Position numbers and translations under genes: made by a program. The notes beneath the pieces are model-generated. The model searched no databases. It was not told the origin of the DNA and was given only the letters and a program-made list of their open reading frames with translations. A DNA stretch of 64,000 nt from Dyadobacter sp. CY356. Lineage in GTDB: Bacteria > Bacteroidota > Bacteroidia > Cytophagales > Spirosomataceae. This document shows, piece after piece, positions 43,279 to 52,577 of this stretch (within the stretch, counting starts at the first letter, position 1; each line of letters starts with the position of its first letter). Location: the NCBI RefSeq assembly GCF_021440195.1, contig NZ_JAJTSZ010000001.1:620001-684000 (forward strand), given 5' to 3'.

Positions 43279-43710
43279 TTAATCCGCCTTTTGTAAAATA
43301 AAATTCTCATTTACCACCTCTAAAAAATCGATCAGGATTGAATTTTGATCATTTGTCTTGAGGTAAATTTTTATTTTTTTCAGGAAATCATATAACGGTT
43401 CGCTGTATTTGTGACCTGTTTGCTGCTGAAATTCTTCAACTTTCAGATCATTCCCTTTTTTGATCAGTAAATGTAAAGCAATGAAAAAATAAGAAACCGG
43501 CAATTTGCTGCCCTCCAGCAAAGTGCCACTCTGTAATGTGGTACGAAACCGGCATTTTTTGCACTGGAACTGATGTTTGGAAGATAGCCAGTAATGGTCT
43601 GTGCAACCACATTTTTTACACACAACACCTTTTCTCAATCGGTATTCTTTAAACGCCTCGGTAGCGAGTTCTTCACTTTTATATGCATCGATGAGATCTT
43701 TTGACAGCAT
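43279..43710 (-). CDS. Stand-alone zinc-ribbon protein related to IS1595-type transposase N-termini
   Basis: The 143-residue protein starts with a helix and then a zinc ribbon, CKKCGC-x-n-QCKKCRFRTTLQSGT, that matches the Zn_ribbon_ISXO2 type (PF12760). It is followed by LPVSYFFIALHLLIKKGN, the usual helix that comes next in IS1595 transposases. The DDE catalytic domain is missing, and the frame ends normally. It could be a domesticated DNA-binding protein or a remnant of a transposase truncated cleanly. No terminal repeats or target duplication are visible around it. A flanking gene ends 8 bases away, which argues for a stable resident gene. Confidence 0.75.
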   Translation of the reverse strand: MLSKDLIDAYKSEELATEAFKEYRLRKGVVCKKCGCTDHYWLSSKHQFQCKKCRFRTTLQSGTLLEGSKLPVSYFFIALHLLIKKGNDLKVEEFQQQTGHKYSEPLYDFLKKIKIYLKTNDQNSILIDFLEVVNENFILQKAD

Positions 43711-43827
43711 AATTATTAAAAATCCGGTTATCTATTTGCCAAAAATACACACTTATTTTAAATAAAATATAAAGTCTATCTAATTTATATACTATTGTAT
43801 ATGATCCAAAAATAAAAATCCTTTTTA

Positions 43828-43862
43828 TTGCTCATTTTCAAATTTTTATGTGCTTATATTTG
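43828..43862 (+). promoter_or_regulatory. Promoter of the DUF1684 lipoprotein gene
   Basis: TATATTTG (perfect TAnnTTTG) lies at 43855-43862, with a TTG at 43828-43830 and a spacer of 24 bases. It lies just upstream of the ATG at 43883 and inside the longer open frame that starts with GTG at 43850, which supports 43883 as the true start. The leader would be about 10-15 bases. Confidence 0.5.
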
Positions 43863-43882
43863 AAAATAATACTACTGATTTT

Positions 43883-44776
43883 ATGATATATAAAGTAAGG
43901 TTTCAAATTTCCAAAGTCCTGGCAATACTTATTCTTAGCTCTTGTTTGTCTGGTTTTATGATCGATTCTGGTTATGAAAATGAAATAAAGGCGTGGAGGA
44001 AGGAAAGAATCACAGAGCTTAAATCCGAGCAGGGCTATCTAAATCTCGCTGGTCTTTTCTGGCTGGAAGATGGCAGAAATTCTTTTGGTAGTGGGGGTAC
44101 TAATAAATTTATCTTTCCAGCGGATCGTAGTCCTGCAAATTTGGGGGAATTCATTCTGGAAAATGGACAGGTAACTTTGGTTGCCAAACCCGAGGCGGAG
44201 ATTTATGCGAATGATCAGTTGATTACAAGGCTTAAAATTTTTCCTTCTGATGAAGAAATCATTCTTAAACATAAAACTTTAAGATGGTTTGTCATTAAGC
44301 GCGGAGAAAAATATGCAGTCCGCTTAAAAGATCTGGATAGTCCGTATCTCAAAGATTTTAAAGGAATCGAGAGTTTCCCAATCTCGGAAAATTGGAAAGT
44401 TAAGGCAAAATTTGAACCAACAGTAGATAGAAAAATTTCGATACTGGATGTGACAGGAAGACTTAGTGAGCAGGAATCTCCGGGAGTGCTTGTTTTCAAT
44501 ATGAAAGGCAAAAAATATAAACTGGATGCTTTGAGTGAAGGCGAAAGCTTTTTTATCCTGTTTGGTGATAAAACCAATAAAAAGGAAACATATGGCGGCG
44601 GGCGTTTTGTATATACCAACAAGCCGGACGCGGATGGTTACGTGATACTTGACTTCAACAAAGCCTACAATCCACCGTGCGCTTTCACACCATACGCGAC
44701 TTGTCCGCTGCCTCCAAAACAAAATTTACTGGCGCTTGATGTAACTGCCGGTGAAAAGAATTATGGTCACCATTGA
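43883..44776 (+). CDS. DUF1684 lipoprotein
   Basis: Start set at the ATG at 43883, after the promoter at 43855-43862; the open frame extends to a GTG at 43850. The signal peptide ends in a lipobox-like LILSSC. The 297-residue protein matches DUF1684 (PF07920): EIKAWRKERITELKSEQGYL, NLAGLFWLEDGRNSFG, then FFILFGDKTNKKETYGGGRF and the conserved end DFNKAYNPPCAFTPYATCPLPP. This family is a beta-barrel-like domain with a conserved P-P-C-A-F/Y-T-P-Y-A-T-C-P-L-P-P stretch that may bind metal or substrate; the activity is unknown. It is followed by a chitinase gene. Confidence 0.85.
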   Translation: MIYKVRFQISKVLAILILSSCLSGFMIDSGYENEIKAWRKERITELKSEQGYLNLAGLFWLEDGRNSFGSGGTNKFIFPADRSPANLGEFILENGQVTLVAKPEAEIYANDQLITRLKIFPSDEEIILKHKTLRWFVIKRGEKYAVRLKDLDSPYLKDFKGIESFPISENWKVKAKFEPTVDRKISILDVTGRLSEQESPGVLVFNMKGKKYKLDALSEGESFFILFGDKTNKKETYGGGRFVYTNKPDADGYVILDFNKAYNPPCAFTPYATCPLPPKQNLLALDVTAGEKNYGHH

Positions 44777-44921
44777 TTGTAAAAACTGCACAAATAACAA
44801 TTTTTGAAGTAAAACGACGGCAGACATTGTCGTTGTTTTTTCTTTATTTTGGGTTCTGCTTTTTGTAGCATTAAGACTAAAAATGCTTAATTTATTTAAC
44901 ACATATCCTAAACCTTTACAA

Positions 44922-46082
44922 ATGAAGTCTTTTTCTAAAAACTCTAAATTTCCCAAAGCTCTGCTTTCTTTGGTTGCAGCATTTTTATGCTCAGCTACGA
45001 TGTCATGTGATTCAAAAAAGAAAGAAGAAGTAAAAGAATCAAAACCTGTCGTAATCGGATACGTAGGCGGTTTTCATGGCCTTGTTGATACCGACAAAAT
45101 TGATGTTAAAAAACTGACACACATCAATTACGCTTTTGTAAATATTGAGAACGGCAAGGCGTTTCTTACCAATGAGAAAACAGATTCAACAAATTTCAGA
45201 AAACTTAATTTGTTGAAAAGTATAAATCCGGATCTGAAAATTTTGATTTCGATTGGTGGCTGGTCATGGAGTGGGCGGTTTTCTGATGCGGTGCTCACAG
45301 ATAGTTCAAGAGCAAAATTTGCTAAAAGTTCTGTTGACATTATCAAAAAATATAAACTGGATGGCGTTGATATAGACTGGGAATATCCTGCGATGCCGGG
45401 TGATTCAGGGAATGTTTATCGTCCTGAGGACAAGCATAATTTCACATTAATGTTTGAAGCGATCAGAAAAGAGCTTGATGTTTTTGAAAAAGAAGACGGA
45501 CAAAAAAAGCTTTTAACCACTGCTGTTGCGGGTTGGGCCGAGTTTATTCCCAATTCTGAAATGGGCAAAGCGCAGAAATATCTGGATTATGTGAACCTGA
45601 TGACCTACGATCTTTTCTCTGGTGACACTGTCGTTCATCATGCGGGATTATACCCAACGGATCGTTTTAAAGCGAACCGCTCAACGGATAATGGTGTAAA
45701 AGCATACCTGAACGCGGGTGTTCCTGCAAGTAAAATCGTGGTTGGCCTTCCGTTTTATGGCCGTGCGTTTACATTAGGAAAAGATTCTAAAACTGTCCTT
45801 GGGGAAACGTCTGTTAGCAAAGAATATATCGACGGGTACACTTATATCAAGGATAGTCTGGTTAACAAAAAAGGTTATAAGGAATATCGTGATACCGCCG
45901 CGCATGCGCCTTATCTCTACAATGAAAAGACCAGAGTTTTTATCGGTTATGATGATGAGGAATCTGTGGCTGAGAAATGTAAGTATGTGCTTGACAATAA
46001 ATTGGCGGGGGTGATGTTCTGGGAATATAATTCTGATCCAAAGGGTTATCTGCTGAATGAAATCAATAAATCCCTGAAATAA
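44922..46082 (+). CDS. Lipoprotein chitinase, glycoside hydrolase family 18
   Basis: I start at the ATG at 44922, before the lipoprotein signal LSLVAAFLCSATMSC; the frame is open 39 bases further up. The 386-residue protein has a GH18 TIM barrel with the diagnostic DGVDIDWEYP motif (catalytic E as the last acidic residue), SIGGWSW as the first conserved strand, and the substrate-binding Y/W residues in LPFYGRAF and MFWEYNSDP. It hydrolyses beta-1,4-linked N-acetylglucosamine polymers and is anchored in a membrane. It belongs to an exported-protein group with the DUF1684 and ThuA genes, with only 15 bases before the next start. Confidence 0.92.
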   Translation: MKSFSKNSKFPKALLSLVAAFLCSATMSCDSKKKEEVKESKPVVIGYVGGFHGLVDTDKIDVKKLTHINYAFVNIENGKAFLTNEKTDSTNFRKLNLLKSINPDLKILISIGGWSWSGRFSDAVLTDSSRAKFAKSSVDIIKKYKLDGVDIDWEYPAMPGDSGNVYRPEDKHNFTLMFEAIRKELDVFEKEDGQKKLLTTAVAGWAEFIPNSEMGKAQKYLDYVNLMTYDLFSGDTVVHHAGLYPTDRFKANRSTDNGVKAYLNAGVPASKIVVGLPFYGRAFTLGKDSKTVLGETSVSKEYIDGYTYIKDSLVNKKGYKEYRDTAAHAPYLYNEKTRVFIGYDDEESVAEKCKYVLDNKLAGVMFWEYNSDPKGYLLNEINKSLK

Positions 46083-46097
46083 ATCTTGCTGGTTTTT

Positions 46098-46880
46098 ATG
46101 AAAATTTCTTTTAAGATCCGGCTGATTTGTTTCAGTTTCTTGTTAGCCGCAGTTTTTTGCCTGAACACTTTTGCGCAGTCAAAAACTGCTGATTTTAAAG
46201 TTTTAGCAATTGCTGAAAATGGCGGTCATCACATTGCATATTCCAGGGCTGCGAAGGTCTGGCTGGACAACTTGGCAAAGGAAAACAATTTCACCGTTGA
46301 CTATATCCAGAATACTGAAAAAATAAACGATGAATTTTTAAGCCAATATCAGCTGTTTATCCAGCTGGATTTTCCACCCTATGCATGGACTCCAACGGCT
46401 TCTGCTGCTTTTGAAAGGTATATTAAAGAAGGAAAGGGCGGCTGGATAGGCTTCCATCATGCCACCTTGCTGGGAGAGTTTGACGGATATCCGATGTGGG
46501 AATGGTTTCACGGATTTATGGGTGGAATCAGGTTTAAAAATTATATTTCCACTTTTGCTTCTGGTAAAGTGAATGTTGAAGACAAGAAACATCCGGTTAT
46601 GAAAGGGGTTCCGGCTTCTTTTGTTGTTAAAACGGAAGAGTGGTATACTTATGACAAAAGTCCGCGGCCAAATGTCCATGTTCTTGCAAATGTAGACGAA
46701 GCCACTTATATACCTGATTCAACAAATGTTAAAATGGGGGATCATCCGGTGGTATGGACGAATCCGAAGACCGCTGCGAAAAATGTTTACATATTTATGG
46801 GACATTCTCCGGATCTGTTTCAAAATGAGTCGTATACAACCCTTTTCAAAAATGCGATTTTCTGGGCTGCCAGGCGATAA
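46098..46880 (+). CDS. Exported ThuA-like domain protein
   Basis: Start at the ATG at 46098 rather than the TTG four codons before it. A signal peptide (LICFSFLLAAVFCLNTFAQ) precedes a ThuA-like/class I glutamine-amidotransferase fold (PF06283): VLAIAENGGHHIAYSRAAKVW, LFIQLDFPPYAWTP, GGWIGFHHATL, GGIRFKNYIST, HPVMKGVP, GDHPVVWTNP and VYIFMGHSPDLF. Family members occur in carbohydrate degradation loci in Bacteroidota and Planctomycetes and appear to act on keto-sugars or sugar derivatives. It directly follows the chitinase gene, so chitin- or chitobiose-derived products are possible ligands, but no direct evidence exists. Confidence 0.85.
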   Translation: MKISFKIRLICFSFLLAAVFCLNTFAQSKTADFKVLAIAENGGHHIAYSRAAKVWLDNLAKENNFTVDYIQNTEKINDEFLSQYQLFIQLDFPPYAWTPTASAAFERYIKEGKGGWIGFHHATLLGEFDGYPMWEWFHGFMGGIRFKNYISTFASGKVNVEDKKHPVMKGVPASFVVKTEEWYTYDKSPRPNVHVLANVDEATYIPDSTNVKMGDHPVVWTNPKTAAKNVYIFMGHSPDLFQNESYTTLFKNAIFWAARR

Positions 46881-47089
46881 ATTGAAATAGTTATCAGCAT
46901 TCACTTATTTATGTGTTGTTCAGAACCAGAAAACCGCAGAAGTAAGTGAATGTTATTTGAGGAATAATATATTTTCCAATATAGTTTGATGATGAAATCC
47001 GGGCAACTGTAATCATCAAAGACTTTTGAGGGCATGGTTATTTTAGATATCAATTTAAAATTCATCAATGCATTTTAAATTGAAATACC

Positions 47090-47380
47090 ATGAAAAAGAC
47101 ATATGATCCGGCAGATGCCTCAGAGGAAGCATCTGTTGTAAGTCAGGGACATCAATATCCTGATCCATTGAGTCCACAGGAAACACCGCCATTGGAACCG
47201 AGGCCGGAATATCCGGATCCTGAAGTTCCTCAGGAAACACCACCTTGGGAAAGAGGTCCTGAAACGCCACCTGTTGTTCCTGAACCGGAATTGCCTCCTT
47301 ATACCCCTGACGCGCCTGAAATTAACCCGGAACTATTACCAGGTCAAGAACCTGATGAGCCGTTAATGGGTTTTTCGTAA
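47090..47380 (+). CDS. Proline/glutamate-rich protein, unknown function
   Basis: A 96-residue protein with no signal peptide and a strongly biased composition: proline, glutamate and aspartate dominate. It contains two imperfect repeats based on EYPDPEVPQETPPWERG and QYPDPLSPQETPPLE. It is predicted disordered. The start is well placed and a strong bidirectional terminator follows at 47385-47421. I know no function for such proteins; similar ones are common in the group. It may be a small stress or scaffold protein. Confidence 0.55.
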   Translation: MKKTYDPADASEEASVVSQGHQYPDPLSPQETPPLEPRPEYPDPEVPQETPPWERGPETPPVVPEPELPPYTPDAPEINPELLPGQEPDEPLMGFS

Positions 47381-47384
47381 TATA

Positions 47385-47421
47385 AAAAAGGGAGTGAAGC
47401 AGACTGCTTCACTCCCTTTTT
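47385..47421. terminator. Bidirectional terminator with a 17-bp perfect stem
   Basis: AAAAAGGGAGTGAAGCA and TGCTTCACTCCCTTTTT pair perfectly around the 3-base loop GAC. A-tract and T-tract on the two sides allow termination on both strands, between the converging proline-rich and 89-residue genes. Confidence 0.95.
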
Positions 47422-47436
47422 GTTACAGACATAGGA

Positions 47437-47706
47437 TCAAAAAGTCGTAACCTGACCTTTAAAAACATTAGGATCTTTTATTGCAGAAGATTGGAATTTT
47501 TTGGTAACCAGGTTCATAAACTGACTGTCTCTGGATTCAGCAGAAGCATATTCCCATATTCCCACTTTAACTTCATTGGAATAAAATGTGATCAGATATT
47601 TAATTGATCCGTCTTCTTTTGGTTCTTCCTGAGATCTTATGAAATAATCAACACGGTCAATATTGAAAGCGAAATTCTGGCCTTCAAGGTGAAAAAAGTT
47701 AGGCAT
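47437..47706 (-). CDS. Small cytoplasmic protein, unknown function
   Basis: An 89-residue protein with no signal peptide. It has alternating strand-like sections and several tyrosines and phenylalanines (FAFNIDRVDYFIRS, IKYLITFYSNEVKVGIWEYAS). It looks like a compact beta-rich fold, and a late helix (ESRDSQFMNLVTKKF). It does not match a family I know. It ends at the bidirectional terminator. The region upstream to 48076 is about 370 bases without another gene; I see only AT-rich DNA there. Confidence 0.5.
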   Translation of the reverse strand: MPNFFHLEGQNFAFNIDRVDYFIRSQEEPKEDGSIKYLITFYSNEVKVGIWEYASAESRDSQFMNLVTKKFQSSAIKDPNVFKGQVTTF

Positions 47707-48076
47707 AGCTGTAAACTTTAAAAATAAGATTGTAAAACGCGTAAGTAATTTATACTATACCAATATTGTTCCTAAGTAATAAAGATATATTCTGAAGGGG
47801 GTGATTTGATAAATGTACAGCGTTTTTCACTGGTATTTTTTTAAAGTTTTATTTCCGTCCCAAGTTTGCTTTTTTCATTAGCAGAATATTAGGATCTGTG
47901 GACATAATTGCCCTCGTATAAGTAGCCCATTGAAAATAAAATTAATAATTAATGACTTTTTGTATTATTCTTCGTCAATAGAAGTGGATAATTTAAACGT
48001 CCAACTTCTGTTATGGAATAGTAATTTTTTGTAGAATTGTAGAATTTATTGTATTGCACATTTTGTCATGTACTTT
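47707..48076. other. 370-base gap with no recognised feature
   Basis: Both strands lack coding-like frames. The segment is AT-rich and lies between divergently transcribed small genes, so it should hold the promoters of both. I could not point to a clean TAnnTTTG element or palindrome. Confidence 0.5.
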
Positions 48077-48568
48077 ATGGACAAGAACTTAAAGAAAATT
48101 AAATATCAGGAACTGTTTCTATCTGAACTTAGAAATAGTTATTTTGGTGAAAAGAAGCTGGAAGAGTCCCTCCGGGAAATGGAAACCAAAGAGAATATGA
48201 AAAAGCTCGCCAAAGCACTCAAAAATATTTGGAAACAAACTGATGCCGATGTAAAAAGCCTGGAAGAGGTCTTTCCAAAAACTGTTGCTGCGGATAAACT
48301 GTCAGAAACTAATAAAGCTGATGATATCAAAGTAGAACGGATTGTAAATAAGCCAGTTAAAGCCAGGGATATTAAGATATCCAAATCAGATACTTTACCT
48401 CCACATCAGATTTTGACATATGATAATCTGGTAGAACTTGTGGATGATCTGAATACTGAACAGATTACCGAAATTTTGAAATCGGAGTCAGGGCAGGAAG
48501 CTAGTAATCATCAGTATCTGATTAGGTTGGCTGAAAAGTTAGTTAAAGAGCGGGATTCCAGATCTTAG
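48077..48568 (+). CDS. Partial DUF892 (YciF-like) ferritin-like protein
   Basis: Start at the ATG at 48077 (163 residues); an ATG three codons upstream is also possible. Residues about 10-65 match the first helical pair of DUF892/YciF proteins: YQELFLSELRNSYFGEKKLEESL and the repeat LAKALKNIWKQTDADVKSLEEVF. These normally form a ferritin-like four-helix bundle with iron ligands. The second half of the family fold is missing, and the C-terminal 95 residues are a polar, lysine- and serine-rich part with another helical end (DLNTEQITEILKSESG). It may be a degenerate family member without metal binding. Confidence 0.6.
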   Translation: MDKNLKKIKYQELFLSELRNSYFGEKKLEESLREMETKENMKKLAKALKNIWKQTDADVKSLEEVFPKTVAADKLSETNKADDIKVERIVNKPVKARDIKISKSDTLPPHQILTYDNLVELVDDLNTEQITEILKSESGQEASNHQYLIRLAEKLVKERDSRS

Positions 48569-48603
48569 GTTTTGATCATTGAACCTTACCATCCATAATT
48601 AAT

Positions 48604-49878
48604 TTAATACTCATACCAGTCGGGCCACCATTGTTGCAACTTCCGGCGAATTTCCTCCTCCCGGGCATTATGACCCGGCTCGAAAAATTTCTTCCCTTTC
48701 AGATCATCCGGTAAAAAATTCTGTTTTGCAAAATTTCCAGGGAAATCGTGAGAATATTTGTATTCTTTTCCGTAACCTATTTGTTTCATAAGTTTGGTCG
48801 GGGCATTACGCAAATGTAATGGAACGGGCAGATGTGCAGTATTTTTGGCAGCTTCAATGGCATCCGCAATAGCCAGATAACTGGCATTACTCTTCGGCGA
48901 AGTAGCGAGATATATGGCGACTTGTGATAAAATAATTCTACACTCCGGGTGCCCAATTACGTTAACAGCCTGCATACAGGCATTTGCCATAATCATAGCC
49001 GTAGGATTTGCATTTCCGATATCTTCCGAAGCCATAATCAGCATTCTTCTGGCTATAAAAGAGGGATCTTCGCCAGCGACGATCATCCGGGCCATCCAAT
49101 AAACGGCACCATTCGGGTCACTTCCGCGCAAGGATTTTATAAATGCGGAAATAATATCATAATGTTGTTCGCCCGATTTATCGTAACGCGCTATATTTTG
49201 CTGGGCTACTTCCGTCACCCATTCATCGGTAATTTCCATTTCATTCACATCACCTTTTCCCAGCACGACAAGTTCCAGCAGGTTAAGCAGTTTTCTGCCA
49301 TCGCCGCCAGAAAGTCTAAGTAAGGCATCATAAGAAGTAAAAGTGATTTTTTTTTGTTTCAGCCATTCATCTTTTGTTAAAGCACGATGGATCAAAGCTT
49401 TCAGCTCATCTTCTCCAAAAGCTTCCAGAATATAAACCTGACAACGGGAAAGTAAAGCTGAATTGATTTCAAAAGAAGGATTTTCAGTCGTTGCACCAAT
49501 AAGGGTTACCTGGCCTTTTTCAACCGCACCGAGTAAGGCGTCCTGTTGATTTTTATTATACCGATGGATTTCATCAATGAAAAGAATAGGAGGGAACAAA
49601 CCTGACGGTCTGGCTAAAACTTCTCTCAATTCCTTGACACCCGAATTAATGGCACTAAGATTATAAAATTGCCTTTTCGTGGCATCTGCCAGCATCAGTG
49701 CCAGCGTTGTTTTACCAACTCCGGGAGGCCCCCATAAAATCATCGAAGGAATTGTATTCTGTAAGATAGCTCTGCGCAGAGATCCGTTTTTGCCCAGTAA
49801 TTTTTCTTGTCCGATATAATCATCCAGTATGCGTGGTCTTAATCTTTCTGCAAGCGGTGTGGCAATCGGTGATATCAT
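48604..49878 (-). CDS. rarA: Replication-associated recombination protein RarA (MgsA)
   Basis: The 424-residue AAA+ protein has Walker A GPPGVGKTT (residues 50-58), Walker B/DEIH in PILFIDEIHRYNKNQQDALL, sensor-type TENPSFEIN and an arginine finger in LSRCQ. The C-terminal half carries the family pattern GSDPNGAVYWMARMI and the tetramerisation region. RarA acts at blocked replication forks and is related to DnaX and to eukaryotic WRNIP1. Length and motifs are normal, and the start is placed after the usual short N-terminus with ERLRPR. It stands alone. Confidence 0.95.
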   Translation of the reverse strand: MISPIATPLAERLRPRILDDYIGQEKLLGKNGSLRRAILQNTIPSMILWGPPGVGKTTLALMLADATKRQFYNLSAINSGVKELREVLARPSGLFPPILFIDEIHRYNKNQQDALLGAVEKGQVTLIGATTENPSFEINSALLSRCQVYILEAFGEDELKALIHRALTKDEWLKQKKITFTSYDALLRLSGGDGRKLLNLLELVVLGKGDVNEMEITDEWVTEVAQQNIARYDKSGEQHYDIISAFIKSLRGSDPNGAVYWMARMIVAGEDPSFIARRMLIMASEDIGNANPTAMIMANACMQAVNVIGHPECRIILSQVAIYLATSPKSNASYLAIADAIEAAKNTAHLPVPLHLRNAPTKLMKQIGYGKEYKYSHDFPGNFAKQNFLPDDLKGKKFFEPGHNAREEEIRRKLQQWWPDWYEY

Positions 49879-50015
49879 AATTTAAGATCCAGGTTTTTCA
49901 GTTTGTTGTTCTATGAAGATAACAAATCTTGTCAGTGAAGCATTCAATAATGGGAAAGACGATTTGGTAATATATTAAAAATCTATTTCCTGATTTTTCT
50001 AGCAGGCTTAAAAAT

Positions 50016-50047
50016 GAAAAAAGCGTAACAGATGCTACGCTTTTTTC
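50016..50047. terminator. Bidirectional-type terminator, 12-bp perfect stem
   Basis: GAAAAAAGCGTA and TACGCTTTTTTC form a perfect 12-bp stem around an 8-base loop. It lies just downstream of the sigma factor gene (stop at 50070) on the minus strand, so it is most likely its terminator. Confidence 0.85.
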
Positions 50048-50069
50048 AATATATATAAATTTTTTCTAA

Positions 50070-50651
50070 TCAGAAAGTAAGACGATCCAATGTCATTTGT
50101 TTTTTCAAATTTCCCAATGCACCAAAAACCAGGTTGTAAACAGACTGAATATTGATTTTCATCAGATCAGCAATTTCATGGTTATTCAGGTTCATATAAA
50201 ATTTCAGAAATATGGCCTCACGCTGACGGCGTGGAAGTCCGTTGATCGCCACATTCAAATGCTGGTTGGTAGAATCAAATTCTTCCTCAGAAATCATGTG
50301 GTTTTCATGAGACGGCGTATGGATATGCCAGTATTCTACCGGGATATCTTCATTGCTCGTGTGTTTTTGCTGAGCGTTCAAATGGCGCACCAATTTTCTT
50401 TTGATAGATGCCATAAGATAAAACCGAACAGAAGTGGTGTCACCCAATGTTGTCCGGTTTTTCCATAGTTCCACAAATAAATCGTGAATGCAATCTTTAA
50501 TCAGTGGCTTATCAATCGTAAACTGTGAACAGTATTGATAAAGGATGTGAACATATGACCGATAAAGACAGGCATAAGCGTTCTCGTCTCCTTTTCTGAA
50601 CTGATCCCAAAAACAAAGTTCTTCTTCTTGTTTGTAGCGTAAGTGAGCCAT
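50070..50651 (-). CDS. ECF-type RNA polymerase sigma-70 factor
   Basis: A 193-residue protein with sigma region 2 (KGDENAYACLYRSYVHILYQY and LIKDCIHDLFVELWKNR) and sigma region 4 (LNVAINGLPRRQREAIFLKFYMNLNNHEIADLMKI). The intervening linker is short, so it is an ECF-type factor of the Bacteroidota kind. ECF factors in this phylum usually come with a membrane anti-sigma factor and a SusCD-type operon, but neither is adjacent. Regulation may be by an unlinked anti-sigma factor or transcription of the sigma gene itself. Confidence 0.9.
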   Translation of the reverse strand: MAHLRYKQEEELCFWDQFRKGDENAYACLYRSYVHILYQYCSQFTIDKPLIKDCIHDLFVELWKNRTTLGDTTSVRFYLMASIKRKLVRHLNAQQKHTSNEDIPVEYWHIHTPSHENHMISEEEFDSTNQHLNVAINGLPRRQREAIFLKFYMNLNNHEIADLMKINIQSVYNLVFGALGNLKKQMTLDRLTF

Positions 50652-50808
50652 TGTAAGGTTAGGAATTTAATTGGGGTTAGGAATAAATTTTAATAAGGGT
50701 CATTTTTACACTTGTAAATATATTTATAAAAAAACGTATAAAAAAAATATTTTCCAGAAAAAATTACATCCGATAGGTTAATTCTGCAATAATACCCCAA
50801 TTAGTAAC

Positions 50809-52443
50809 CTATTGTATAGATAAAGGTACAAATTCGAACTTTTCACCGTCGAAAAGTCCGCGGTCACTTAGTTTAATATAAGGAATTACTAATAAAGCCA
50901 TAAAAGATAAAGTCATATACGGTGACTTCAATGTTGATTTCAACTTTGTTTTTACAAATTGGTCCAGTTTGGTATAAGAATCTGCTACTTCGTAACCATT
51001 CACATCTGACATCAACCCTGCGATCGGTAAAGCCAGCATATGGTTTTCTCCCAGGCCAACCGCCGAAACGCCGCCTTTTGCTTCAACCAATAAATTGACT
51101 GCCTCACAAATACTATGATCATCACAACCTACCACAATGATGTTATGAGAATCATGTGCAACGGTTGAGGCTATGGCTCCTTCTTTAATTCCAAAATTCT
51201 TTATGAATGCAACGGCTGGCGCTGTGTTTTGGTAGCGATTAACTACTGCGATTTTTAAGATATCCAGGTCAGTATCTGATAGAATAAATTCGCCATCAGT
51301 TTTAAAATTTTCTATCAACGACTGTGTTATCAATTGTCCTTCCAGTGCCTCGATCACCCGGATTTTATCACCTTTCACAGAAGAGATCCGAACGGCGAAA
51401 TCAGCTGCTTCTTTTGCTGTGCAGTTGAATTGATTAATATGACTACTTCGCAAATCAGGAAGCAATGATTTTCCGTTTTCTGCAACCAGTTCTCCATCCA
51501 GATAAGTTTGAAGGATCGTAAAATCAGTCATATTATCAATGACGATAAAATCCGCCGCATCCTCTATGCGAAGCAGTCCAACCGGTAAATTATAATGCAG
51601 GACAGGGTTGATACAAGCTGCCAAAAGGATATTCCAGATATCGTGGCCAAGTGCCAAAGCACGTTTTACCAACACATTAATATGTCCTTCGACCAGATTG
51701 TCGGGGTGTTTATCATCCGAACAAAACATAATCCTTTCGGGAAACTCGGCAAGTAATGGTATCAACGCATCAAAATTCCTGGCTGCGCTTCCTTCGCGGA
51801 TAAGAATTTTAACGCCGTAGCTGATTTTCTCTTTTGCTTCATCATAGGTGAAACATTCATGATCTGTGGTTATCCCGGCTTCAGCATATTTTTTTGCAGC
51901 TTCGCCACGAAGTCCTGGAGCATGTCCGTCAATGGGTTTATTGAAATGTTTTGCCCAATTAATTTTGGCTATCATATCCGGATCGCCATTTAAAACACCC
52001 GGGAAATTCATCACTTCTGCCAAGTAACCTATGTCGTCATTCAATAGTAATTTTTTGACATCATCCGCATCAACAACAGCGCCTGCGGTTTCAAAAATTG
52101 TAGCCGGAACACAAGACGGGGCACCAAAACAAAACTTGAATGGAACCCGTTTTCCATCTTCAATCATATATTCCACACCAGCAACACCCATCACATTGGC
52201 GATTTCGTGCGGATCTGAAACGGTTGCCACTGTTCCGTGCACTACTGAAAGTTTTGCGAACTGGGAAGGTGTTAACATTGAGCTTTCAACATGCACGTGC
52301 GCATCTACAAAGCCGGGTAAAATATAGGGCAGGGTTGGATTTTCTTTTCCTATTATATGGATTTTGGAAATGATTTTGTTTTGAATAGTAATCTCGGCTT
52401 CCTGAACTGACTTTTCAAATATGTTGATTAGGTTGACTTTCAT
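50809..52443 (-). CDS. ade: Adenine deaminase
   Basis: The 544-residue amidohydrolase superfamily protein shows the N-terminal metal-binding histidines in [14 protein letters not shown] (H49, H51). It also has the Ade-specific [11 protein letters not shown] segment, HAPGLRG with another histidine, [15 protein letters not shown] (D of the metal site), and the characteristic C-terminal [10 protein letters not shown] with [10 protein letters not shown]. Adenine deaminase converts adenine to hypoxanthine in purine salvage using a binuclear metal centre. Its length is normal and it stands alone; the upstream DNA contains the palindromic element at 52578-52748. Confidence 0.93.
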   Translation of the reverse strand: MKVNLINIFEKSVQEAEITIQNKIISKIHIIGKENPTLPYILPGFVDAHVHVESSMLTPSQFAKLSVVHGTVATVSDPHEIANVMGVAGVEYMIEDGKRVPFKFCFGAPSCVPATIFETAGAVVDADDVKKLLLNDDIGYLAEVMNFPGVLNGDPDMIAKINWAKHFNKPIDGHAPGLRGEAAKKYAEAGITTDHECFTYDEAKEKISYGVKILIREGSAARNFDALIPLLAEFPERIMFCSDDKHPDNLVEGHINVLVKRALALGHDIWNILLAACINPVLHYNLPVGLLRIEDAADFIVIDNMTDFTILQTYLDGELVAENGKSLLPDLRSSHINQFNCTAKEAADFAVRISSVKGDKIRVIEALEGQLITQSLIENFKTDGEFILSDTDLDILKIAVVNRYQNTAPAVAFIKNFGIKEGAIASTVAHDSHNIIVVGCDDHSICEAVNLLVEAKGGVSAVGLGENHMLALPIAGLMSDVNGYEVADSYTKLDQFVKTKLKSTLKSPYMTLSFMALLVIPYIKLSDRGLFDGEKFEFVPLSIQ

Positions 52444-52577
52444 AGGTTGGTTTTAGCTGTTGGGCGTTGGCGTTTGGCTTTTGGGCACAAGGTAGATATT
52501 ATATTTAAAAGGGAGGTTTGGGGGTGATATGTTTGGTGGTCAGGTTTATGTGTTTTCAGGATGAGTTTTATGGCTTT

